The notes below the pieces were generated by a model. That model worked only from the letters and a program-made list of their open reading frames with translations, had not been told where the DNA came from and made no database searches. Positions 54,836 through 62,509 of a DNA stretch of 64,000 bases are shown here, one piece after another (position 1 is the stretch's first letter; the number at the start of each line of letters is the position of its first letter). The stretch covers positions 2,480,001-2,544,000 of the forward strand of contig JADJOS010000001.1 in assembly GCA_016713675.1 (NCBI GenBank), given 5' to 3'. A program made the position numbers and the translations under genes. The DNA comes from Acidobacteriota bacterium (GTDB lineage Bacteria; Acidobacteriota; Blastocatellia; Pyrinomonadales; Pyrinomonadaceae).

Positions 54836-57595
54836 ATGGCAATTCGAAAAGCAGTTCGAATTTACGACTTGGCGCGAGAGCTGAAGCAGGACACGAAGCG
54901 TGTGATGGAAGATCTGCGCCGTGTCGGTGCAGACGTCAGCGTCGCGTCAAACTCGGTCAGCGCCGAGTTTGCTGAAAAGGTCCGGCTCAAGTATTTTCCC
55001 AAAACCGAGGTCGCTCCAAAGCGGGCGATCAAGATCATCAAAAAAGCGGCACAAACTGACGATGGTGCCCATCATGACGAGGCGATTCATGCCACCGACG
55101 CACCTTCAGCCGAAGCACCAGTCGAGATCCCTGTCGTAGAGACGGCAGAACCGGCGGCGATCGAGCCAGTTGCCGCATCGGACGAAGCACCCAAAACCTC
55201 AAAGGTCAAAAAGCTCGTCGCGACCAAGGTGCCCGAAAAGGTTGAGCCGGCGGTCGTCGAACCGACGGTCAGCGTTAACAAGACATTAAAGAAAAGGGTA
55301 ATTGTCGAGCCCGACGCCGCCGAGGTGGTCGAGGGTCCGGCCGAGACGGCTGCCAGCGAAACAGTTGAGGCTGCACCGGTCGAAGAAGTTCCCGTTGTCT
55401 CCGAGATACCGGCTGCTACCGATCCGATCGTCGGCAAGTCCGGTGTTATCAGAAAGACCCTGACGCTCAGTAAAGAGGCTCTTGAAAAGGGCATCAAGCC
55501 GGGCGATAAGCTGGTCAGCGACGCCCCGACCAAGACCGGAAGATTGCTCGGTGACAAGAGCGGAGTCGACTCTCGCGGCCGCCGTGTTGAATTCAAAGGC
55601 ACGCCGGGCGAAAATGCCGCCCCGCAGATGACCTACACGCCGCCGACGGACAATCGCCGACGGCCGGGCCGCGGCGGAGGCCGCAAGGGTGCTGCCGACA
55701 AGGGAGGCAGGTTTGCCGAACGTGATCTCGATGCACCGCAGAAGCGTACGATCGAAGAACGTGTTCTCGATCAGGTCGGTGCCATCGACAGCTCAAATCT
55801 CAGGTCGGTCCGTCTTACGGAAGGTGCGACGGTCCGAGAATTTGCCGAGGCTCTTGGCATCACTCCGCGCGACATCGTGCAGCTTTTGATCAAAAAAGGC
55901 ATATTTGCGACGCTCAATCAGCCGATCGGCGAGAAAATGGCGAAGGAAATGGCCACCGGATTTGGATACGAAGTGAGCTTCGTGCCGTTCGAGGAGATGG
56001 TCATCGAGCAGGAGTTCGAAGAACTCATTGCCGCCGATGCCGACGACGTCGAACTGCCGCGTGCTCCGGTAATTACGGTCATGGGCCACGTCGATCACGG
56101 TAAAACGAGCTTGCTTGACGCCATTCGCTCAGAAAATGTTGCCGAAGGCGAGGCAGGCGGAATCACCCAGCACATCGGTGCTTACAGCGTAATGGTCCCG
56201 AACGTAGATAACCCGGCCGAACCGCGACGCGTTGTTTTCCTCGACACACCGGGCCACGAAGCATTTACCATGATGCGTGCCCGCGGTGCGAAGGCGACAG
56301 ATATCGTTATCCTCGTCGTTGCGGCTGACGACGGCGTCATGCCGCAAACCGTCGAAGCCGTTGAGCACTCAAAGGCCGCCGGTGTTCCGATCATTGTGGC
56401 GATCAACAAGGTCGATAAGCCCGGAGCGAATCCGGACAAGGTCAAACAGGGCCTTGCGGTTCTCGGCCTAAATCCTGTCGAATGGGGCGGCGAGACCGAA
56501 ATGGTCGAAGTTTCAGCAAAGCAGCGTCAGAATCTCGACACTTTGCTAGAAACGGTTCTATTGCAAGCAGATATTCTCGCACTCACAGCCAGCCCGACAC
56601 GTCGTGCTTCAGGCGTCGTGCTCGAAGCAAAACTCGACAAGGGACGCGGAGCTGTTGCCACCGCTCTTGTCCAACAGGGAACTCTTCGAGTTGGCGATCC
56701 GTTTATTGTCGGACAGTATTCTGGCAAGGTCCGTGCGATGTTCTCAGATCGCGGTGAGGCTGTGACCGAGGCTTGGCCGGCGACACCGGTTGAAATTCTC
56801 GGCCTTCAAGGTGTACCGCAGGCGGGTGATACTTTCCAGGTCGTCGCCGATGTCGAACGTGCTCAGGACATTGCTCAGACACGGCAAATGCATGCTCGTC
56901 AGGCAGCGATGCTCAAGACGACCAAACGCGGCATCGAATCGCTCGGTATGGCTGAGATCAAGGAACTGCTGGTCATTCTCAAGGCTGACGTACAAGGCTC
57001 GGTCGAGGTTCTCAAGGGAACACTCGAAAAACTTTCGACCGACAAGGTCAAGGTCCGCGTCATCCGTGCCGGTGTCGGTGCGATCGCGGAATCGGACGTT
57101 CTGCTCGCCTCGGCGACCCAGGCGGACGATGCTTCGACCGCGGTCGTCATCATCGGATTCAACGTTCGCCCGGAGGCTCGCGTTGCCGACGTAGCGAAAC
57201 ACGAGGGCGTCGACATTCGTCTCCATTCGATCATTTACAAGGTCGAGGAAGAGATCAAGGCGGCAATGATCGGCATGCTCGATGCCATCGAGAAAGAGGT
57301 CATTCTTGGCAAAGCAGTTGTTCAGGAGCTCTTCAAGGTCTCGAAGGTCGGTACGATCGCCGGGTGCCGCGTCACCGACGGGCTCATCAAACGTCAGGCG
57401 AAAGCCCGCCTCATCCGTGACGGCGTTGTCACTTGGGAAGGCGACATTGCGACGCTCAAACGCTTTAAGGAAGATACCAACGAGGTCAAACAGGGCTTCG
57501 AATGCGGTATCAGCCTCGTCAATTTCAACGATCTCAAGATCGATGACGAGATCGAGGCATTCATAATCGAACGGACAGCCGCGACGGAGTTGTAA
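54836..57595 (+). CDS. infB: Translation initiation factor IF-2
   Basis: The 919-residue protein has an IF2-N domain (VRIYDLARELKQDTKRVMED) and a long Ala/Glu/Pro/Val-rich linker (residues 75-290). A second IF2-N-like segment is LTEGATVREFAEALGITPRD. The GTPase domain has G1 GHVDHGKTSLLDAI (near 417), G3 DTPGHEAF and G4 NKVDK, followed by the C-terminal beta-barrel domains. It recruits initiator tRNA to the 30S subunit. A gap of 107 nt from nusA holds no ylxR or ylxQ gene. Confidence 0.96.
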   Translation: MAIRKAVRIYDLARELKQDTKRVMEDLRRVGADVSVASNSVSAEFAEKVRLKYFPKTEVAPKRAIKIIKKAAQTDDGAHHDEAIHATDAPSAEAPVEIPVVETAEPAAIEPVAASDEAPKTSKVKKLVATKVPEKVEPAVVEPTVSVNKTLKKRVIVEPDAAEVVEGPAETAASETVEAAPVEEVPVVSEIPAATDPIVGKSGVIRKTLTLSKEALEKGIKPGDKLVSDAPTKTGRLLGDKSGVDSRGRRVEFKGTPGENAAPQMTYTPPTDNRRRPGRGGGRKGAADKGGRFAERDLDAPQKRTIEERVLDQVGAIDSSNLRSVRLTEGATVREFAEALGITPRDIVQLLIKKGIFATLNQPIGEKMAKEMATGFGYEVSFVPFEEMVIEQEFEELIAADADDVELPRAPVITVMGHVDHGKTSLLDAIRSENVAEGEAGGITQHIGAYSVMVPNVDNPAEPRRVVFLDTPGHEAFTMMRARGAKATDIVILVVAADDGVMPQTVEAVEHSKAAGVPIIVAINKVDKPGANPDKVKQGLAVLGLNPVEWGGETEMVEVSAKQRQNLDTLLETVLLQADILALTASPTRRASGVVLEAKLDKGRGAVATALVQQGTLRVGDPFIVGQYSGKVRAMFSDRGEAVTEAWPATPVEILGLQGVPQAGDTFQVVADVERAQDIAQTRQMHARQAAMLKTTKRGIESLGMAEIKELLVILKADVQGSVEVLKGTLEKLSTDKVKVRVIRAGVGAIAESDVLLASATQADDASTAVVIIGFNVRPEARVADVAKHEGVDIRLHSIIYKVEEEIKAAMIGMLDAIEKEVILGKAVVQELFKVSKVGTIAGCRVTDGLIKRQAKARLIRDGVVTWEGDIATLKRFKEDTNEVKQGFECGISLVNFNDLKIDDEIEAFIIERTAATEL

Positions 57596-57601
57596 ACTGC
57601 T

Positions 57602-57970
57602 ATGCGGCGGCCCGAGAGATTTGCTGAGGCATTGAAAGAAGAGATCGGTGAGGTTGTCGGGTTCGAACTCGACGATCCGCGGCTCGTGATGGTGACGGTA
57701 ACCGACGTTTCGGTCGCACCTGATCTGCGTGATGCTAAGGTCTATGTTTTGATAAATGGATCGGACGACGAGATCGCAGCGGCTCTCAAGACGCTTCGAA
57801 ATGCCTCGACATTCGTTCGCCAACAGGTAGCGATGAATCTTAATCTGAGGCACGCTCCACACATCCATTTTGTACGCGACACTGCCGAAGAGAACGCAGC
57901 GCGTGTCAGCGAGATCCTGCAGGATCTCGAGATCAAGGGAGAATTTAGTAAGGAAGATAGTGATGAGTGA
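57602..57970 (+). CDS. rbfA: Ribosome-binding factor A
   Basis: The 122-residue protein shows the KH-like RbfA pattern: PERFAEALKEEIGEVVGFEL, DDPRLVMVTVTDVSVAPDLR and FVRQQVAMNLNLRHAPHIHF. It binds the 30S subunit in late maturation. Its start is 7 nt after infB. The stop codon TGA (57968-57970) lies within a TGATGAG tandem repeat. Confidence 0.95.
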   Translation: MRRPERFAEALKEEIGEVVGFELDDPRLVMVTVTDVSVAPDLRDAKVYVLINGSDDEIAAALKTLRNASTFVRQQVAMNLNLRHAPHIHFVRDTAEENAARVSEILQDLEIKGEFSKEDSDE

Positions 57971-57988
57971 TGAGTGATGAGTGATGAG
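57961..57988 (+). repeat. 7-nt tandem repeat over the rbfA stop codon
   Basis: Four perfect copies of TGATGAG occupy 57961-57988. The rbfA stop codon is inside the second copy, so copy-number change would leave or alter the last residues. Confidence 0.9.
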
Positions 57989-58049
57989 TTTTAGAGATCG
58001 ATTCTGACGTTCACCATTTAGCATTTACCGCTCGCTGCTCGCACAATAC

Positions 58050-59033
58050 GTGTTAAGTCAAGTAGTAGAGTTAATTGAAAACAAGAGCAAGTTCGCGATA
58101 ACCACGCACATCAAGCCGGACGGCGACGGCGTTGGTTCTTCGCTCGGGCTTTGCTGGCTGCTGCGTTCGCTCGGCAAAACTGCCGAAGTGATCGTGCACG
58201 GCGAAGTTCCGCCTGCCTACCGCAGCCTGCCCGGAGCCGACGAGATCCGCGATGTAAAACAGATCGACGGAACGTACGACGCTATTTTCGTGATCGAATG
58301 TAGCGATATTCAGCGTCCCGGCATAGCTGGCCTCGAAGCCGAATTTACCGTAAACATCGACCACCACGCCACAAGCGAACATTTCGGGACGATCAACTGG
58401 ATCGATTCGACCGCGTCAGCTGTCGGCGAAATGATCTACAATCTCTGCAAAGCCATCGGCGGCCGCATTACCAAGGAGATCGCCGAATGTGTCTATATGG
58501 CTCTGGTCACCGACACCGGCTCGTTCCATTTTCCAAACACATCTGACCGCACACTCAAGGTCGCTTCTGAGCTGATCAAAGCCGGAGCAAGGCCCGCGAC
58601 CATCGGCGAGGCCGTCTATAACAACTATCCTTGGTCACGCATCGAGCTAATGCGGCGAGTACTCGAAACGGTAAAACGCGATGAATCCGGCCGCATCGCG
58701 ATGCTCCGCCAAACCATTGAAATGAAAGAGGTTTCCGGTGCGATCGACGGGGATAACAACGGCTTCGTCAACATCCCGCTCGCTGCTAAAGACGTTCAGG
58801 CAGCGGTCTATATGCGTGAGGTCGGCGACGAAAAATATCGTGTGAGCCTGCGTTCAAAAGGTGATATCAATGTCGCCAAGGTCGCCGAAGCTTTTGGCGG
58901 CGGCGGCCACAAGAACGCTGCAGGCCTGCGGATCGAGGGCAATTGGGACGAAGCCGAAGCCAAGATCGTGAATGCTTTGCATTACGTCATCGATACATCG
59001 CAAAACGGTTCTAACGGCAACGGGTACAAATAG
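58050..59033 (+). CDS. DHH-family phosphoesterase (NrnA-like oligoribonuclease/pAp phosphatase)
   Basis: The 327-residue protein starts at GTG 58050. It has ITTHIKPDGDGVGSSLGLCW (DHH motif I), VNIDHHATSEHFGTINWID (the DHH-type metal motif), ALVTDTGSFHFPNTS and the DHHA1 ending FGGGGHKNAAGLRIEG. NrnA-type enzymes degrade short RNA oligomers and pAp using Mn2+. The position after rbfA is conserved in many bacteria. Confidence 0.9.
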   Translation: MLSQVVELIENKSKFAITTHIKPDGDGVGSSLGLCWLLRSLGKTAEVIVHGEVPPAYRSLPGADEIRDVKQIDGTYDAIFVIECSDIQRPGIAGLEAEFTVNIDHHATSEHFGTINWIDSTASAVGEMIYNLCKAIGGRITKEIAECVYMALVTDTGSFHFPNTSDRTLKVASELIKAGARPATIGEAVYNNYPWSRIELMRRVLETVKRDESGRIAMLRQTIEMKEVSGAIDGDNNGFVNIPLAAKDVQAAVYMREVGDEKYRVSLRSKGDINVAKVAEAFGGGGHKNAAGLRIEGNWDEAEAKIVNALHYVIDTSQNGSNGNGYK

Positions 59034-59114
59034 TTAGAGGAAAATTATTGATATTCAGGGCAGTAGAAGCCGTCGCATTTGCCGACCAACACTTCTACTG
59101 CCATAATTTTGCAA

Positions 59115-59696
59115 ATGCCCGAAAAAAGATACAAATGGCGGCGTGACGATTACCGCGAGAACACCAAAGGCCTGCTGATGCTCAATACGGGCGACGGCAA
59201 GGGAAAAACGACCGCCGCTATCGGCGTGCTCGTGCGTGCCGCGGGTCGCGGAATGCATTGCTGCATGATCCAGTTCATGAAGTCCAGGACCGACCGCTAC
59301 GGCGAACACGAATCGTTCGAAAAGCTCGGCATAGAGGTCCACACAATGGGCGACGGCTTCACGTGGGACACCAACGACAAATCGCAGGACATCAAAACAA
59401 GCGAGGAAACATGGGCACTCTGCGTCGATAAGATGCGAAACGGCGACTACGACGTACTGGTTTTCGACGAACTGCTTTACGTTCTCAGCTACGGCTTTCT
59501 CGACATCGATGCTGTTATCAAAGAGATCCGCGAAATACGTGCAAAACAGCCGCACTTGCACTTGATATTGACCGGCAGAAACGTAGATAATGCCCTCGAA
59601 AAAGTGATAGCCGAGGCCGATCTCGTCACCGAAATGAAAGAGATCAAACACCCTTTCCACGCAGGAATATTTGCACAGCAGGGAATTGAGTTTTAA
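59115..59696 (+). CDS. Cob(I)alamin adenosyltransferase (CobO/BtuR type)
   Basis: The open frame starts at TTG 59079. I prefer ATG 59115, which opens MPEKRYKWRRDDYRENTKG as in the family. The P-loop GDGKGKTTAAIG, MIQFMKSRTDRYGEHESFEK, VLVFDELLYVLSYG and LHLILTGRNVDNAL are all diagnostic. The enzyme transfers the adenosyl group from ATP to cobalamin. No cobalamin riboswitch was recognised upstream. Confidence 0.9.
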   Translation: MPEKRYKWRRDDYRENTKGLLMLNTGDGKGKTTAAIGVLVRAAGRGMHCCMIQFMKSRTDRYGEHESFEKLGIEVHTMGDGFTWDTNDKSQDIKTSEETWALCVDKMRNGDYDVLVFDELLYVLSYGFLDIDAVIKEIREIRAKQPHLHLILTGRNVDNALEKVIAEADLVTEMKEIKHPFHAGIFAQQGIEF

Positions 59697-59702
59697 AAGT
59701 TC

Positions 59703-59760
59703 AGAGTGCAGCCTTTAGGCTGTATCTTTGCAGCCAGAAACAAGCTAAAGCTTGCACTCT
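59703..59760. repeat. CTTTAG-palindrome REP-like element (short copy)
   Basis: Outer arms AGAGTGCA and TGCACTCT enclose GCAGCCTTTAGGCTG and AAGCTAAAGCTT. The design matches the element at 26073-26207. Confidence 0.75.
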
Positions 59761-59765
59761 AACCG

Positions 59766-60326
59766 ATGAAGACACCCGTCGAAAAACGAAAACCATCCGG
59801 CATCGTCGATTACGTGGCACTTGCGCTCACGACGTGGGGCGTGGGCTATTTGCCGTTGATGCCGGGAACGTTTGGTTCGATGGTTGGCGTCGCGATCTAT
59901 TTTGGCGTTGTCTGGTTCGATGTGCTTGCGGGCTTTCGATTCTTTACTGCGGGATTCACCGCAGAGCAGGTGAGCGCCCTTGTCTGGGCGTCGAACTCGA
60001 TCATGCTGGTGATCCTCGTCATCGTCGGCATTTGGGCCTCGGGCAGGACGATCCCGATATTCGGCAACTCCGATCCGAGCGAGGCGGTCGTTGATGAAGT
60101 GATGGGTGTACTCGTCACGCTGCTTTTCATACCGCAAGGAGCCGGTTGGATCTATGTTCTCGCGGGTTTCGGCCTATTTCGATTGTTCGACATTTGGAAG
60201 CCGTATCCGATCGATAGTTTACAAGACCTGCCCGGCGGGGTCGGAGTTTGTGCCGATGATCTGGTCGCCGGCGTTTATGCCGGAATGTGTCTGTCCATCG
60301 CGTATGCGATCACAATATTGGTATGA
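59766..60326 (+). CDS. pgpA: Phosphatidylglycerophosphatase A
   Basis: The 186-residue protein shows the PgpA pattern: ALTTWGVGYLPLMPGTFGSM, SEAVVDEVMGVLVTLLF and FGLFRLFDIWKPYPIDSLQD, ending in a membrane helix. It dephosphorylates phosphatidylglycerol phosphate in the inner membrane. The next gene overlaps its stop by 4 nt (ATGA). Confidence 0.9.
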   Translation: MKTPVEKRKPSGIVDYVALALTTWGVGYLPLMPGTFGSMVGVAIYFGVVWFDVLAGFRFFTAGFTAEQVSALVWASNSIMLVILVIVGIWASGRTIPIFGNSDPSEAVVDEVMGVLVTLLFIPQGAGWIYVLAGFGLFRLFDIWKPYPIDSLQDLPGGVGVCADDLVAGVYAGMCLSIAYAITILV

Positions 60327-61048
60327 TCTACCACGTTCTCCCCGGCGACGCGGTCGCTGAGGAATTCAAAAAAACTAAGATACGTGGCGAGGTGATCGTC
60401 TGCCGCGAATGCCTCGCGGTTGGCGATGTCGATGCCGACATATTGCCTGATTTTTGGGAACAGCGCGCAAGATTTATATTGTCAGAATACGGCGAAGACG
60501 AGATCGTCTATCACGAAACGGTCGCTGACGAACTCGCAGTTCTCCTCGATCTCGACTCCGATGATGAAGTCAATCTCTGGTTCGAATACGAACTATTCTG
60601 CTCGGTGAATCTGTGGTTTTGCCTGTGGCTTCTGAGCGAAACGGGAGCGGCCGTCTTTCGTGTCGAACCTGTCGTGCTGAAACCGGAAGACCGCTGGGAC
60701 GGATTTGGCAATCTCGGGTCGGTCGATCTGCAAAAGTGCTACGGCCGGCGTGTCAGGTTCACTCCGAAAGAGATCCAACTCGGTGCTGATCTGTGGAACG
60801 CGTTTAGAAAGAACGACCATGAAAGGCTGATCGAGCTTTCAAAGGCCGAACAAGGCCGTTTTCCATACCTTGCCGAGGTCTGTGACGCCGCTATCGAACG
60901 CGTCACACGTCCGGCTGAGATCGTCGCTGAGATCCAATTCGAAGGCAAGACCGAATTCGAGGAGATCTTCGCCGAATTCAAACGCCGTGCCGGCGTCTAC
61001 GGTTACGGCGACCTACAGGTTCAGCGAATAATCGACGGATCGTCCTAG
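60323..61048 (+). CDS. DUF1835-domain protein
   Basis: ATG 60323 overlaps the pgpA stop (ATGA), which decides this start over an upstream in-frame codon. Residues 1-125 show the DUF1835 pattern MIYHVLPGDAVAEEFKKTKI, GEVIVCRECLAVGDVDADIL and DEVNLWFEYELFCSVNLWFC. The C-terminal half has LGADLWNAFRKNDHERLIEL, as in the companion DUF3658-type region. The function is unknown in this family. It converges with the corA gene, with 15 nt between stops. Confidence 0.8.
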   Translation: MIYHVLPGDAVAEEFKKTKIRGEVIVCRECLAVGDVDADILPDFWEQRARFILSEYGEDEIVYHETVADELAVLLDLDSDDEVNLWFEYELFCSVNLWFCLWLLSETGAAVFRVEPVVLKPEDRWDGFGNLGSVDLQKCYGRRVRFTPKEIQLGADLWNAFRKNDHERLIELSKAEQGRFPYLAEVCDAAIERVTRPAEIVAEIQFEGKTEFEEIFAEFKRRAGVYGYGDLQVQRIIDGSS

Positions 61049-61063
61049 CCAAATACCAAACAA

Positions 61064-62122
61064 CTACATTTTTTCAAAACCCTCTTCTGACCGCTCCGGT
61101 TTTTGGGGAACGACGATCTCCGAGTCGCCCTGAAATATCCAGCCGCGTCGCCAGAAATAGAACAGCAGGCCGACGGTGATAAGGGCCATAGCACCGAGCG
61201 TCAGGAAATAACCGCGGTCAGACTTTCGCTCGGGCATATTCTCAAAATTCATGCCGTAGATACCGGCGATCAAGCTGAGAGGCAGGATTATCGCTGAAAG
61301 CACGGCAAGCGTTTTCATCACGTCGTTAGTGCGGTTGCCGATAACTGCGAAATGGATGTCGAACAGTCCGGCGACGAGGTCGCGATAGCCTTCGGAAAGG
61401 TCCGAGATCCGCAGCAGATGGTCGTGAACATCGCGAAAGAATGGCAGTATGTCGGAGGGTATCTGCGGAAATTCGCCGTGTGACATACGATAGAGCACCT
61501 CGAGCTGGCGCGAAGATATTCTTTTCAAACGCGCAACGCTGCGGCGAACATCCATCACGTCGCCGAGGACCGCATTGCCGTTGCGGCCCATGTCAAATAC
61601 ACGATCCTCGAGTGCATTTATCTCTTCGTCAAATTCATCGACGATCGGCATATAAAGATCGACGAGTTCGTCCAAAATATGATGCAGCAGGTACGCCGCC
61701 CCGCGTTTGCAGTGAAACGGCGAGCTCCGAAGATGTTGTTTCACCAGCTTGATGCTGCGGAAACGCAGGATGTGAAATGTGACGACAAAGTTCGAGCCTA
61801 GATAACCGTCGAGCTCTTTGGTCGCAAAATTGGACGGGTTCGTCTCCTCGGGCTTGATGCCGTGGACAATAAAGTAGAGATATTTCTCGTACGCCTCGAC
61901 CTTAGGCTGGTTTCGCGTCTCGATGCAGTCCTCCACCGTCAGGTGATGAAACTTAAAGACGTTGAGCATCACGTCTTTTGCTTCTTCAAGCTGCTCCACT
62001 GTTTCGCCCTGCAGGTCGACCCAAACGACGTTCGTTTGGTCGGCCAACAATTCCGGCAGGTCTTCTCGCGTAAAGCCCTCTTCGACCTGCTCAGCGTCCT
62101 TTCTATATACGAAGATCTCCAT
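61064..62122 (-). CDS. corA: CorA-type magnesium/cobalt transporter
   Basis: The start is set at ATG 62122 (MEIFVYRKDAEQVEEG), since upstream residues in the open frame to 62164 look noncoding. The 352-residue protein has the acidic cytoplasmic domain, a long helical region (LYMPIVDEFDEEINALEDRV) and two C-terminal membrane helices. The signature YGMNFENMPE lies between the helices, and LSAIILPLSLIAGIYGMNFE covers helix 1. It forms a pentameric Mg2+ channel in the inner membrane. Confidence 0.92.
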   Translation of the reverse strand: MEIFVYRKDAEQVEEGFTREDLPELLADQTNVVWVDLQGETVEQLEEAKDVMLNVFKFHHLTVEDCIETRNQPKVEAYEKYLYFIVHGIKPEETNPSNFATKELDGYLGSNFVVTFHILRFRSIKLVKQHLRSSPFHCKRGAAYLLHHILDELVDLYMPIVDEFDEEINALEDRVFDMGRNGNAVLGDVMDVRRSVARLKRISSRQLEVLYRMSHGEFPQIPSDILPFFRDVHDHLLRISDLSEGYRDLVAGLFDIHFAVIGNRTNDVMKTLAVLSAIILPLSLIAGIYGMNFENMPERKSDRGYFLTLGAMALITVGLLFYFWRRGWIFQGDSEIVVPQKPERSEEGFEKM

Positions 62123-62509
62123 GTCGAATATATTAACCGCACCGACCAGTTTGCAGAAATCCAACGCGGCTAATACGGCTCTCCCGTGCCGAGGTCATAC
62201 CTCTCATTTTTTTAGATCTCGTGCCTGCGGGCACTTTTGCTCTTGCCCGATAGCATTGACCAGATCCGGATAATCGTTTAATCTGACTGCATTCTCCAAT
62301 TACAGTCCGCTGTTCAGGCTCCTTGTTAGAAGGAATGCTGATAGAGATCGCTGATTTATTACGCTTACCTATCGAAACATTATGTTTCACGTGCGATCGT
62401 CAAAAGCGGTCAATAGGGCATCAGCGTCGCCAGTGTGACCGTTAAGATCCGTTTATCAAATGGTTCTGTTTTTTTAAGGTTCAGGGGCCAAAAAAGAGGT
62501 AATAAGAAA
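62123..62509. other. Intergenic region between corA and the ankyrin-repeat gene
   Basis: These 387 nt separate divergent genes. A short hairpin (GTGCC-TGCG-GGCAC followed by TTTT, 62220-62240) is visible. I looked for a magnesium riboswitch upstream of corA and could not support one. A GAGG ribosome-binding site precedes ATG 62510. No other gene is seen. Confidence 0.5.

Noticed and set aside
56744..58024. A 426-residue minus-strand open frame across infB and rbfA
   Set aside because: It is the antisense shadow of strongly conserved infB and rbfA. Its residues show no family features, and the codon pattern belongs to the plus strand.
59034..59114. Cobalamin riboswitch before the adenosyltransferase gene
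   Set aside because: The gap is too short and lacks the B12-box.
62123..62300. Magnesium riboswitch upstream of corA
   Set aside because: I could not match the sequence to M-box or other metal riboswitch conserved blocks, only to a short generic hairpin.
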